A stretch of DNA of 64,000 nt from Crotophaga sulcirostris (lineage: Eukaryota > Chordata > Aves > Cuculiformes > Crotophagidae). Both the position numbers and the translations under genes were made by a program. Location of the stretch: contig VYZB01000216.1 of the NCBI GenBank assembly GCA_013397455.1, forward strand, positions 1,309,206-1,373,205, read 5' to 3'. How positions within the stretch are numbered: position 1 is the stretch's first letter; each line of letters starts with the position of its first letter. Of this stretch, positions 33,901 through 47,864 are shown piece by piece. The notes below the pieces were generated by a model. That model was given only the letters and a program-made list of their open reading frames with translations. It did no database searches and was not told the DNA's origin.

Positions 33901-36900
33901 CTTGCTATGCTCTGCAGAGTTTTTCTTGATGCCCCTGTAGATTGCATTACTCATGACATCACAGTTCAATTTTTTTTCCTGTGTTTCCCCTCCTTGGAGA
34001 CAAAGGCAGAGCAAGACTGGAGAACTAGATTTTGGTTGTGGAAACCTTATTTGAGGTCCTTTACATGCCACAGATTTCTTGTGCATTCACACAGAAGTTG
34101 CATGAGGTCAGCCCTGCAACAGGGTCCCAACCCTTGGGGTCTAGGAGCAGAGTTCATGCATCCAATGAGACCCAGGAAGTTTGATGTCCAGGAACAGGAA
34201 CAAGTCACACTGATGAGCAAAGCTTTCTCTTAATTTCTGCTGCCTTGCTCAGCTTAAGTGCTTTCCCACAACCCAGAGTTTCATAGTCCTACATCTTCTC
34301 TCAGCATGTGCGTCTTTTTGGGTGGGAGCTGGCAACTTGCTCTCCTAAATAACAATGCAGCGCAATGAGCCAGAGAGTGGGAGGCCCTTGGGAAGGTTCA
34401 GACTCTCAGTGTCTCACCTGTAGGCTCTACAGTAGTGCATTTGGCCTTCACTGCCCCTGCTCAGCCAGCAACTCAAAGGGTCAGCAAGACCAAGATCATG
34501 GAAACCGGAACATGACTCCATAACCAGGTAAGTGCATTCACTTGAGATCAAAGTAGGAGAGGTGAGAGAGATGCTCTGACCTCTGCTTCCTATTGACAAC
34601 ACTCTTGATGAAAAATGGATATGCACTTCAAGGCCAAGGGCCAGAGCACAGGACCTTCTCTCCGTGTGGAGGGACTGCCTCACCATGCTGCAGAGCAAGA
34701 TCTTATTTTCTCTCTGACTGACCCCATTAACCTGATAGTCCTTGCTGAACAGTGGCAGAGCCTCAGTGCAGATACGGAGAGTACTTCTGACCCCTTGGAC
34801 TTACTGAGGTAAGGCTTAATGACTTGCTTTTTTTTCTTTTTGTATGCTTTTGTGGATCTGGGTTTGAATGTTCCTGTGCCTCAGCTCTCTCTCTCGTGTT
34901 GCAAAAATAAGCATGTTAGTGTTACGAGCTGTACCATGGTCATCACAAAAATAGCAGGTTAGTTATAACATAACCCCTCAACACAGAAAACAGCTGTCAG
35001 TGCATGTCAACTGAGTAAGCAAACATCAGTTCAAAATACCTTTAAAAGGTAAAATAGGTGGTTCCAACAAGAACTTTGCAGAATCGTTGCAACACAGACC
35101 AAAATTTTCACAGAAAGGCAGATTTGCACTATCAAGCTCTTCAATAAATTCAAATTTAACAAAGTAAAATAAAACAAAATCATCAGCATGCATTGTTTGG
35201 TTTAGCACCTTTTAATTTTTCAGTTCATAGAGATTTGGTCAGTGTTGAATATTTTTTTTATTTGGAGAGTGTGTGATCAAAAACCCCCCCTAATCTGAAT
35301 GAAATATCTGATTTTGGTTCTTCGATAATTTAATTTCGAATCAATCCAAGATGAGTGTAAAAGTGGCTTTTAGTTTTCTGAACCAAAGTCAAATAACTTT
35401 AAACTCTGGGTTTGTGAGTTGAGTGTCCATTATGTGAGGTAGACAATTCCATCTAATCTTAATGTCTCGTCCTAATATTAGATTGTGCTGAAACATCCAG
35501 CTAATTGCAGGCTTCAGATGCATATTGCAGGAAGTAAATTCCTCTTATTACATACTACCCAATGTGAAGTAGCATTTTCATGCATATATTTTATAAGCCC
35601 AGGTGCAGCTACTGCCTTGACTGGTGGCTTTAGATTCTTCTCAGCATTCCCTAAGTCATCATCAGCAAGCCATTCCAAAGGTGGTTGCACTTGCAATTAG
35701 ACTGATGCCATGATTGCTTCGGAGGATAATCTAGCAAATCTGCAACTCACCCATCTAAAAATGAAGATACATTCAAAGAGTTTAATAAAATATTGGTGAT
35801 CTGCATTTCAGTCTCCTCTCACTAAGCCTACAGCTTACTTAATAAACTGTGAGGGACTACTTGCCAATAGAAGTTCCATCAGGGAACACAGCATACCTTA
35901 GGTAAAAAATATCCACCGCCTCCCACCCTACTTCTGCACTTCTATGGCAAAGGTGAGACCCAAGCTAGGCTCATATGTTCTCTCTTGCTCCTCAGCAAGT
36001 TTCAATGTCACATAAACCATTCTGAGCCATAAACAGCATTTTCCCACGTCACTGTTTGTAACTGTTTCAAAGCAGACATGCTCTCGTTAGCTATCTCACG
36101 CATGTCTTAAGATTTTTAAAAATGTTTTCAGGAGATCACAAAAATCCACTAACACACTGTGGACCTGAAGAGGTGGGATTGAAATATTTTCTACAAGGTT
36201 ACATCCCTCCTGGTACTACACAGCTCCAGTCTCTTTAGGTTTCTGCCATGTCAAACATGCTATTTAGTTCAGTCTGCCAAAATTCATTAGCAGGCTGATT
36301 ATTAGTGAATTTGGAACATTTATTTGAACAATTTTGAAAGATAAACCAGTATGGACAACTTAGCACCACAGAACTGCTCAGCTAAATTAAAGAAAAACAG
36401 GAGGAGCTGCAAGAGGTGTGCTCCCGCATGTGTGTTGAATTCATCTCTGTTCCACACCAACTTCACTTGAAATATTTCAGGATTTTGGCATATAAATTAA
36501 CAATGGCAGGCTGACAGCAACCAGGTCCTGATTATTTTTGTGTTAAGTTATGTGGTAGACAAAGTGTTTACCACTCAGGGAGAAGATGCACATACTCACT
36601 TCTGGTGCACATTGGTTAAATAGGCTTGAAAAGAAGCAGAGTAATTATTTTTTTCATTCTCTACCACGATCTGATCATCTGACAAAGAATCTAAAACTCC
36701 AAGGTCTGCATCTGCACTCCCTTTCCCCGCTGGGCAGGGATATTCCTTCTTCCCACCCACTCTCCTATACAAGGATTCAAGTTATTTTCTTACCACTGAG
36801 TAATCCTATAAACAGGGGGATTTTGACATTAGCCTGTTTACTTCTTTCTTAACACTTCGTTGGAAGGATTAGTGTGAATTTAAGCCACAAGTGCAAAGTG

Positions 36901-37699
36901 ACAAAATGGGTCTCCAGCTTGCAGATTCATAGCTAAGGCTCAGCACACACAATGCAGTTCCTTGGGTTTGTTTTGGTTTTCTTTTTGCTTCTCCCCCTCC
37001 GTCATTTGCAGACAGCACAAGAATTTTAAGAATATGTAGAATGTCAAAATTGGCACCTCTAATCCTTCCCATACAAGGGAAATTGTGTTTCTGTAGCTCC
37101 CTTTCCTCCTCTGCCTGGATTAGCCACAGACCAACAAAAGTAGTGGATTTTCATTAAAGTTGGGTGCCTAAAAGAGGGCTCAGTGACATACAGCACAGGA
37201 CAGGTGTGTTTAATGTTTTGTCTATTGATGTCTTACCAGTGATACCACTGTAACTTCAAAGGCACTGTGTCACTCAGCCACCCCTCAGGGGGTTCAGCAC
37301 TCTGGTAAAAGCTGTTGAAGTATTTTTAAGTTGGAATAAGTTCATATTGACAAAGACACTACATGTTTCACAGCCACATGCACTACTCTCCTGCTGGAGG
37401 AGAGTATGTGACGATTTCATACCCACAAGAAAGTGTCCAACTTGAGCAGGACCCTTGGGAACCTTGCTGTGCCTGGACTCTAGTCACCTCTCGTTGCTGA
37501 AGCACAAAACCACAGTTAGCAATCATTTTCTCCCTACTGCATTTTGCGATTACCTTGGAATTGGGCATCAGCAACATCAGCCGACAAAGCAGCGAACAAC
37601 ACCTAGGGCCACCATGACTAACAGCAGCCAGCCACGAATTTGCATTTCTCATTTACTTTACAGGGAGCTGACCAGCTTTTGCGTTTTCATACAAATAAC
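30956..37699. other. AT-rich non-coding stretch, no gene seen
   Basis: No CR1 or RNA gene recognised. A 10-bp hairpin lies in the very AT-rich 32445-32545 region, and a short C-run at 35283-35290. Open frames stay near 100 codons or below, with no domain. Confidence 0.55.
32511..32536. repeat. Perfect 10-bp inverted repeat with 6-nt loop
   Basis: TATATTGACA (32511-32520), loop TATATT, TGTCAATATA (32527-32536). TGTCAAGC also flanks it as a direct repeat at about 32500 and 32537. AT-rich, so partly expected by composition. Confidence 0.8.
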
Positions 37700-38092
37700 A
37701 CAGAACACAGAAACACAGAATCACAGCGTGGTAGGTGTTGGAAGGGACCTCTGGAGATCATCTAGTCCAACCTCCCTGCTAAAGCGGGTTCACCTACAGC
37801 AGGTTGCACAGGAATGCATCCAGGCAGGTTTTGAACATCTCCAGAGAAGGAGATTCCACAGCATCTCTGGACAGCCTGTTCCAGTGCTCTGGGCACCCTT
37901 AAAGTAAAGAAGTTTTTCCCCATGTTGAGGTGGAACTTCCTATGCTCCAGTTTGTACCCATCACCCCTTGTCCTGTCACTGGCCACCATTGAAAATAGTC
38001 TGGCCCCATCCTCGTGACACCTGCCCTTTAGAAATTTATAAGCATTTATAAGATCTCCTCTCAATCTTCTCTTCTCCAGGCTAAACAGAGCA
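37700..38092 (-). mobile_element. CR1 LINE, 3' end fragment, reverse orientation
   Basis: Reversed CR1 tail (AACACAGAAACACAGAATCACAG), then GGAAGGGACCTCTGGAGATC, CATCTAGTCCAACCTCC, CAGGTTGCACAGGAATGCAT and TTCTCTTCTCCAGGCTAAAC: the antisense of a CR1 subfamily distinct in its 3' UTR from the copies at 366, 22000 and 49018. On the minus strand a few ORF2 C-terminal residues ([15 protein letters not shown]) remain readable. Confidence 0.95.
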
Positions 38093-39889
38093 GAGAGCAT
38101 TGCTGATAAATTGTTTTGAGGAACTCGGAGGTCACTTTGGAAGTGAAAGCACAGAATGCCTGCTGTACTTGTACTGGGGCAGTGGTGTGTAGCCTTCTCA
38201 TCACTCCAAACAGAAAATCTCCCATTCTGGTTATTATAAATCAACATCCCAGAAGTGCTGGTGCATGAAGACCTCACAGAACTGAAGTTAGAAAGGCACT
38301 TAAAAAATGAATTTTACTCAATACAGCATTTTTTTTTAAATAAAGCTGCTAACGAATGAGGTTCCATTCATTTTGCATGCAACAACCAATTTCAGGACAA
38401 TTACACCAAAGTTTAACTTAGCCAGTCACATCTCATTTGGTTACACGGTTCCTTTACCTTGGTTATTGTGATTGATACAAAATCAGACTTCTAAGAATAT
38501 CTTTAATAAAAATAGATTTTTTTTCCGCTGTAAAACAACAGTAAAATGTAAAATTAGTTGCCTAGTAAAATACTTTTTTATTAGAGTATGGAGGTAGGGA
38601 AAGAAAAAATAGTATTTTACGTACAGGATTAAATACATAGGCAAGCTATGTGCATACACTTGTTTATGTGTGTGTTTGCAGAAGATAAACACTTTAAAAA
38701 TAGGAAATACTTTAAAAGCAAAACCAAAAAGATCCTCCAAAAACTGCACAAATATTTGTACTTTCTCCATTTTCTAGCTAAAACTTGTAACTACATCCTT
38801 ATTAAAACCAGTAATTAATAAACACACAAATAAGTAATTAATAAGATGCGCCTTCTATAATCTGAGTGAAAAAATAGTCATTTTTCCTAAATAAAAAAAG
38901 TTTTCCTGTAAAATAATTTTTTCTCCTTATTCAAATACTTTATATGAAGATGTTGACACAGTGTCTAATGTTAAGTTTTTGTCATTTCACTAACTGCGTA
39001 TGTGTGAAGTATCATGATAAGCAGTAGAACTAAACTGCAGTTGTCCAGCTGCATGTAGGACTTTTGGGGATGTGCTATTCCTTCTTTCTATTTGTGAGAA
39101 ATGACCAAAAACCAGAGTTTTAGAGGTTTTTAGGCACTAATTCATTGGAAGTCATGGAGTTTAGGAACTTACATCAATAAAATATGGCAATGAGAGTGAG
39201 GACACACAAAGATACCTTTTGAAATCTGGAACTAATTGATTTCTAAGATTTCTCCAAACACATTATCTTCCAAATGCAGAGAACATCTGTCAGCACATCA
39301 GGGTCTATGCTCAGCAACCTGCCTGTGCAAAGGGTCAGTCCTTTTAGAACAACATCTAAGAAGCTGTTGGGAAGAAGCAAGTCTCACCTCTATCATTCCG
39401 GTCTTCAAACAAACGGTCTTCTCTCTGGGCGTAAAAAGGAGTCCTAATGAATGTGGACCAAGCCTACTTTTGCATTTAGACACATAAGAATGTCCTTTCT
39501 CAAGTCATAGCCATTTAGGTTATTTTATTTGCCCAAATACAGAGTCATTACCTACAGATAAGTCAGGCATTGAAAATGTTATTGAAAAGGCTGGAGGATG
39601 TGTGAACTTGTGATTAAATCTCTGAGTTGTCAGATAGGATGTTTGGTTTCACTTCTTATCATAGATTGAGCTGTTTGTTGCTGGATGAGTGGCTTTATTT
39701 TGCTATGCTTCTACCTACAGAGCAGAAGTAATATCCACAGTCCTTAATCTCATCAACTTCAGGCATGATTTTGCAGAGGCAGGAACAACCTTGTGCTGAG
39801 TATTTGAATACATGCTTGACTTTTTCCCAAATGGAAAGGGCAGATTTATCATAGGCAAGGTTTTTTGGGGGTGGGAGGAGGAGAGGGGG

Positions 39890-39896
39890 TGAGTCA
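39890..39896. promoter_or_regulatory. AP-1 consensus (TGAGTCA) beside a G-rich run
   Basis: A perfect TGAGTCA directly follows a G-rich stretch (39867-39889). A seven-base match is expected by chance several times in 64 kb, so only the juxtaposition is notable. Confidence 0.2.
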
Positions 39897-42800
39897 CCTC
39901 TGTGTCGAGTGCAATAAATTATCCCACCCACTTCACACAGCAGGGAACTACTTGTCTTCACTTAACTGTCACTTTTACACTTACATCTACCTCTAATATT
40001 TAGATTCTTCTATATACAAGCAGTAAATCAGTGATAATGTGGGCCTGCAAGATTTATACCTTCATTGACAGAAGTGAATGGACTGCAAACACAAATCACA
40101 ACACTCTGTATTACACTGGATGGGAACCATGATTCAGGAAGTTACAGGCTCACCACTGTTGCTTTTCTTCTTTCTGCATAAGTAAATTTTGCAACAGTAG
40201 CTTGTGAAACAGCTTTCCAACAAGCTACCTCTTGCAGTTAGTCCTCTAGAGTGTGCCTTTGAGGCATATTTGTTCTGAGGGATTTTAAGCTGTAAAGATA
40301 TATGAACACTAACCATCCACTTAATCTCAGCTGTCAGAGACAGGTTACCAGGCAAGATGGATCTTGGTCTCTGACCTGGCTGGGCTAGCCATACTTACGG
40401 CTATATTGAAAAGAACCAAGACAAGAAACAACTTTTAAAGTTTGGTGATTTTTTGGCACAGTGCATTTTAGTCAAAGAGAGGAAAAAGAAGAACCAGGAG
40501 GAAAGAAAACTTAACCTGTGGATACGTTGGAGGGAGCAGGGAGCAAATAGAAGAGTCACAGCACAGGAAAGCAGCAAGTGAAAAGCCATTACTTCCTTCA
40601 GGATCCACAGCAACGTTCACTGTGGGGGCAGGAACCAAATTCTTCTTTTTATAATCAGTGTAATCCACCAGAAATAATATATAATTCCTTGTAACTGAAC
40701 GGCTGTCTCACAGATGGATAGTATAATGTGTCCCTGCTTCCCTCGCTTCCCCTCTTCCTTTCTTTCCCTCACTGGAAGTTCCTGTAATTGTCACTTTGTA
40801 ATGTATATACAGCACATGGACATGCAGAATGAATGTTTTGTGCTCATTTTGCACTGTAAATGATGTGTACTGCCTTGTGTCACAAACAGTAAACCCTTTA
40901 TACCAAAAGCCTGCTCATTTTCACACCATTCACTTGTTCAGTAACAGTTGTCCAGATTTTTTAATCCAGCTCCTTACACTAATCCAGCAACTGCTGGTTT
41001 TAGACAGGTGCGGGGATCAAACAGGCTCAATAAACTAAAACATCTGGCCTGGAAATGATAATAGGCCCTTTTACTCTCCAAAGCACAGGAGGAATGCAAG
41101 GTTTTCAAATGTTAAATCATGCAATTAACCCCGGCAATATTAATTTTTTTTTTAAATGAAACAATAGTGTTTTCTATTCAGAGTTTCATTCCTGCTTAGG
41201 TCCCTGCTCTCCTCTGTGTTGCAGGAGATGACAAGCCAAAGAGACCAAATCATCACCTACTAAAAAGATTAAAAAGGCACCCAACCTCCACAACAGGAGA
41301 GTTCAGTCATGTCAAGAGGCCTAGCCATGGATTGAGCCAAAAATTAATTCTGGAGAAAGTTTTGGGAGGGGCTCTGACCCAGAGAATGGAAAATATCTGT
41401 ACAAGCCCAGTTTTGTGAAGCCAAGCAACCTCCAGCCACATGAAGGTTGGTAGCAGGACAGAGCTAGTTGTAGAGCAACACCCCATTATATAGGTGACAC
41501 TAGGAGACAGTTGTCCTCACAGTCCCTCCAGTGCTGAGACTGCTCTCGGAGTTAAACAAAACATTTTAAACCTGAAAGTGTTTTCTGAAGTATTTCTGGA
41601 CACAGTTGTCCAGGTTTAGAGCAGGTCTCACTACACCCGTGCCTGGGTTTGGTTAGGCTGAGCCCAAGGTTGAGAGGCTCATCATGCCTTCGTCCAGGCA
41701 TTGCTCCCAGCTACCATCCGTCACCGTGGTTGCCTGTGGCGCAACCAAGATCCAGACCATCTGCAAAAAGTAAGTTTCCGTCTCTTGTTCAAAAATTGTC
41801 CATCTCCTGGATGAAAATGCTTTAGTTCGACTAAAAAAACTTAAAAAATATTCAAACAGGCCTCACCTTGACTACTGGCAGTCATTAAATCTCATGAGAA
41901 GAGTCGGTATTTTTATCCAGCATCTTTGCCAAACTACAGCCTTGGCAACTCTGCACTGACCAAGTTTTCCTTTACAGTTGGAGGCATGCTTCTTTAGAGT
42001 AAACAGAAATATTCATTTTGGGCCAGAGAAACCCTGGAACTGAGTCCTTGGTCCTACTCCAACCTTTGCCTCAAGTTTCCTGTGAGGACTGAATGCTGGA
42101 CTTTCAAAAGTGCTGCGAGCCTGGTTACACTTTGCTTAGCACATCTGGAGCCAGGCTTCCAAAGGTATGTTCAGGTCTTCTTATTGACAATCCAGCCCTA
42201 GAAACCTCTTTTGACAGCTTGACTTCAACTCTGAATGGGCCTCTTGAAAATACTGTCTTTAGGCTTTCATGGCTTTTGTTTTCAGAGAACCTGGAATTGT
42301 AGTATTATATAAACACAGTATATAGGCTCTAGATCACCTACAGTGCCAATATCATATATAAGGCACCAATATATAAAGGGCCGATGTAATGAGAAGAAAA
42401 AATGTGCTTCTTCTCACTTCTATAGGAACAGATGCTGCAGTGTTCCCAGGCCAGAGACTGCATCATGCAAGTCCAGGCCATGGTCTGCATTCTACTGCAT
42501 GACTTTGCTCAAAGGTGATGAGCCTTCGACTAAAAACACCCTATACAACTGTAGTGCTGATGAGCATATAGGTTTCCCTCAGCCACTGTTTGTTGACAGT
42601 CACTGGCAGCTGTAGCAGATCTGGATTCTCTTACTGGAGTTGATAAAAGGGACTCAGGAGCCTGGCAAGGAAGGACTCGGAAACTCTTCAGTTCTCCTGA
42701 ATTCTTAGAGAGGAATTGCTTTAAGGGCACAAAACCATGACAAAAGGGAGCTCTAAGCACAAGCTAAGTCATTGTTCACGTGTTAATGGCATCTGTGTTA

Positions 42801-45105
42801 TGTAAATAAGATAGAGAAACTAACTTAGACTTAAGTCAGGACCAGCTTGGAGAAGCAGTGTCCCTAGGTCAGGGTCAGGCTTAAAGCAGACACAGCAAGA
42901 GACTTTAGCTCAGAGCAGGACTCTTAAATGCTGAGTTCTCCTTGCAGTATACAATGGATTAGACCTTAGATCTTGGAATAGACTATGGTCTAGATCTTAC
43001 ACTAGGTCTTGGACCAGACAACGAAATTCACTAGAGACAGCGCAGTGTCATGCCAATCAGAGGGGCTCTATGTGCTCCTAAGGGCATCATCCTCACCTTG
43101 CTGCAACGACTAGGTCAGACACAGGACCAGGTACTGTATTCAGTAACTGAGGGAGCTTTGGTTGACCCCTGAAGGGCAGGATTGCCACAGGCATGTCTCC
43201 ATCCAGACCATCAGTAGAAGAGGACATGCAGACATCAACTAGTTTAACCCTGTACTCCTTCCTTTGGGAATCAAAAGATGTTGCATAGGAAGCTTGTGGC
43301 CTTAGAAAATATGCTGGAAAGAGATTTTTCTGCAAATGTAGATGGCATATCCCTGTGGTATCTTTACTGTTCCTGGAAGCCAAGAAAATCCTTATATTCT
43401 TTGCAGGAATGATGCAATTAAGAGCAAAATTTGGTATTGCTACAGATACAGCCAATCTCTCAAAACATTATAACTATATATTTGTCAATTAGAGTTTTAA
43501 AAAGTTTCTCACATTGTGTCCACATTTATACTTGTAATGATTTTCTCCAAATACCTACAGATGTAGAAGTCAGAGTTGTGTATAGCTTTCGTTTTCTGAT
43601 TTTGTGGTGCTTCAGCTTTCCAGGTAAGCCAGAAATTTTTAACTTGTGACAAATTAACCAAGTCATTTACTTTTACTGCTACAGGGAAATGAATTTCCTC
43701 AACACATCCTTTGTTGGTCTCTGAGATCAATCTGCAAGTCATATGCCTACTTCAAATAGGTTCAGTGTTCAGAATCAATGGTCTATGGCCAAACTTAAAT
43801 TATTTGTGAAGGAAGTTTATACCTCAGGGATGTTAGCATTGGGGATAATGTCAAAGAAAAGTGCAACAGAGCAGTATAGAAGAAGTCTGTGCAAAAATCA
43901 GGAAATAAATAGTTTCTCTTCAGTCATAGTTGAGAAAGTAGATGCTCATCTTCTCTATCATCTGGTTACATGGAAGTCACAAAGTCGAGAAAATTTATCA
44001 AAGCTGTAACAAAATATGTTCAAGTATTCTGAAGGAAGGAAGAGAGAAGTAGTCTCTGGAAAAACATCTTTGCTTACCAGAAAACAGAGATCAGGCCTTA
44101 ATTTATTAACATATTTCTCCTAGTAGTACCTACCTGCACTAGCCCATAATTCTGTAATTTACTACATGAACACAGCCTATGCACTGAGAGTTTACCTGAT
44201 TTCACTTGACTTGTTCGTGGGTGCAAAAAACCCCACTGACAACAAATTGCAACATCAAGGCCATATAAACTAATAAGTTTAGGTGTAAAATGAAATCAAG
44301 ACAGAGATCCTTTTTTTACTGTAGAAAAAAACAGCTAATTTTATATGCATTTCATAAATTCAGTATTCCTTTTGACACATTAGATACTACGGTTTGTTTA
44401 GCCCTCTCACCATGTCCTTACAAGTCTTCAGTTCAAATGCTTAATTCTAGTACACTAAATCCATCCTATATGTCTGTTATAAATAGGGTACTCCACATAC
44501 AGCAAGTGCAGCCCCTACTACACACCCTTGTATGCTCACTTGAAATAGCACACATATTCTCATGCTATATTTAGTGCTACATCCACGGTAACATATCATC
44601 ACATCATTATATACAAAATGGCTTCATAAAAACAAACATCAGAGCAGAGAAACAGGTTTCTTCAGACTGCATTGAAGCCTGTCAAGGCACAAAGTCCTCC
44701 TGGAAGTTTTAGTTTATTAAGTTTAATTCTATTTACATTAATTTTTAAAGTCCTAGTTTATGAAACTCACAAGCAAATTCAAACAACAATTGTTTACCTT
44801 AGCAGATATGTCCTACTAGATACTTTTAAGCACTTAGCTTACCGATTTCTACCCAGTTTTCAAAACATTCCAGATTTCTTAGGGGTACATGCATAAATAG
44901 ACAAATATTCGAAAGCATTTGGAAAATCTGTCCGTAAGCCACAGGAAAACCACAGAAACACTTTCAAAGACCAGGTTTCAGTGGCAGATACGGGTCACTT
45001 GGAGATCTGTTCTTGGGTTCCTGTTGAAAGTCTGTTTCTTTGGCCAGCTTCACCCATGGAACAATGAAGCTCCTGACCTCTTCGTATCCTTATTTCCTTT
45101 CTTTT

Positions 45106-45126
45106 TTTGTTTGTTTGTTTTGTTTT
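45106..45126. repeat. (TTTG)n-like T-rich run
   Basis: Three to four TTTG units with an interruption, inside a longer T-rich tract from 45088 to 45140. Confidence 0.7.
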
Positions 45127-47864
45127 TAATTTCTCTTTCCATTTATTTCCACTCTTACTATCGTAGCTTATACTATTTAGTTTGTGATAAAAAATGACAT
45201 TGATGACATTTCTCCAGACAATACTTCTACATTTGAATCTGGCAACATGAATGAGCTATTCAGATAATTTTTACCGATGCAAATCACCTTCTGTTTTGAT
45301 CTTTGGACTGTGTGATTCAGCATACTGACAACTTCCTTCGGTAAATTGCACACCTAGTAGTAGTCACTGGCATACAGATGTAGTAGTAAATAAAAATGGA
45401 GTCGTAACATCCTTCAACTCTCCAACTTAAAAACCTGGAGTGGGATACTGCTCTGTTAGATAGTGCATCAACATTAAGTATAGAAAAAGCTATGAGCATG
45501 AGAAGAGGTAGAGTAATACAATGTTGTTTGATACAGCAGGCTACAGGTTGAGCAGATCTGCTATTTGTCATCATTATTCTGGTTTTGTTTCTTTTTCCTC
45601 TTGTAGGTATCAAGCCTAAATGAGTCCTAAAAAGTGATCACAGGGAGTATAATAACATGGATATGTGGAAGCTTCCCTTACTTGGATAACTGCATGGTCA
45701 AGAGTATCTTGAAACTGAACATTCAATGGGAACTGGCAGAAGGGCACAACTGGAGAAGAAAGTTGATATTTTGAGAGTAAGGAAGAACTGTTGAGTCAGG
45801 ATAAAAAAGCCCAGGAAAGGCCTTGAGTTTGAAGCATTTAATGATTTTAACAGATTTGTTTATCAAAAACTGTCCTTCAAACCATTACTCAGTCCTTATT
45901 CCTGAACAGCAAAAAGCCTTTACAGTCTGACAATATTAATTCTCTTAGCTGACAGTGCTGGGAGGGAAAAGGTAGGTTTTGGTGTCCATAAGTGGTATGT
46001 GAATCTGGCATGTCCTGGAGGTATCCAAGTCTTCTACATGGGACTAGCAAATTAAACACAGGATGAAGATTGGGGACCTCCCAGTGCCTAAATGACTCTT
46101 GATGCTCTTGTTCAGGCACCTGAGCATATAGGATTCTGACCCAGAATCTCCTGATAAGTAACTCCTGGCAAAAGTATTTTCTCTGGTTGAAAATTCAAAT
46201 TCAGACAGTTTTTTTACTGGCTACCTTCTTTTGTTTTTTAACCTGAAGGCAGGCTGGCTGAGGAGGGAGAACTATCAGAGCTATGTGGAGAAACAGGTTG
46301 TAGTGCAGACATCAGAAGACATCTAGTCCTGAGAAGAAAAGTTTTACCAGACTAAACTTTGTCATCTTTTCATTTTAACTTTTTGCTCCAAGACTGAAAC
46401 TACAGAAGAAGAGGTTTGTTTTGCACTTGCTATCACTGCTCAATAGGCCATCGTTCCCAAGGTAACAAATAACAGGACTTCTTCAATTTTCAGACTTCCA
46501 AATCAACACCTGGATTACTTCCTAGGGCTTTTCTTTGCATGGACATACAAGCTTTGTCTTCCTGACCATGATACAGCTCACAGAGGGTCGCTTTGTGCTT
46601 TATGAGTTTAAGTCCAAAGGGATGTGTTCAGACTGCCTGCTATGGCACTCAGGTTTAAAAGGACTATTTCAGTTGCCAAGTGTCTAAGGCTGCCAGTTGA
46701 TGGAAGAACAAAGAGGTAGACATGGTACATAATTTACATATACAGATATATGCACTTCAGACACATCTCTATCTCTTTGCACTGGGAGCTGTTGTAAGGA
46801 AACAGCAGTGCTGGGTAGCTAGGGTTGTCTGCACGTATTGTTGTCTCTTCTTGACTGGAGGCACATCCCTGACCATTGCAACCTCTGCGTTAGGATGCCT
46901 GCAGATAACTATGGCAATATAGATAAAGTCATTCTACTTCCTGGTGCCTCAGTTGCCCCATCCACATAACTCATACCCAATCCAAATCTTGGAGCTGCAA
47001 ATGTGAGACATGATTAATTAAAGACAAAAAAGTATTATAGATCTTCAAACAGACGAGGCTGAAGGAGTCCTACAGGACTGTTATTATTACCAAAGAGATA
47101 ATATCTCATATTCAATGATGAAAGACTCTTGGAGGAGTAATGCAAACGTATTGCTGGAATTAACACTCCCGCTCAAATTTGATAGTACCCTTTATACAGG
47201 ATTTTCATTTGTATTCAAAGAAAAACATAAATAAGCGTTCAGGCTGGCCAATCTATTTCCTCTGTAACTGGCAGCATTCACAATCACTTTATTGTATGAA
47301 ATAATGTCTTGTTTTTCCCTCCCTTTATCTTGCTTGTGCCTGACCTTCCATTAAAAGTTGCTTGGAAACTGCTTAGAGAATAGTCAGTGGTGCTTCTTAT
47401 TGATATCTTCCTTTTGTGATTTCTTTGCTATTCTGTCTTTTTTTATTCTTTTCTAGAAGCTTTTTAAGCTAGAAGATGAAAAGAAACCAGAGAATCAAAG
47501 CCTAATATTTTTCTTTTTAAAAGGAACAGGAAAACCATCCTCCCTATATACATTGACATGTTAAAGAAGAAAGAAATGCTCTTCTAACAAATGTTCCAGC
47601 AGGTCTTTAATGTGCATGTTTTTATGAAGTATTTTACACATTCTCTTTAGCACCTTGGTAATTAAAAGTAGGATATATAAAGTAAATTGTGTCCCTAAGC
47701 ACACCTTGCTATTGTTATTGTACAGAAATAGTGGGAAATTGGCACCGCTATGACACTCATTTTACCAGAAAGGCTTTTAAGGCTGATTTGAGCTGTGTCC
47801 TAAAAGAAGGCAGGAGAAGAAGGAACTCTGAGGATTAGCTGTTGGACAGCAGTGACCATGGAAA

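Larger units (their letters stand above)
38093..47864. other. AT-rich non-coding stretch, no gene seen
   Basis: About 9.8 kb without a recognised gene or CR1. Features seen are scattered T-runs, a G-rich run ending in an AP-1 consensus at 39867-39896, and a (TTTG)n-like run at about 45106-45126. The open frame at 43093-43455 (minus) and others of about 90-120 codons have no domain or exon-like boundaries I trust. Confidence 0.55.
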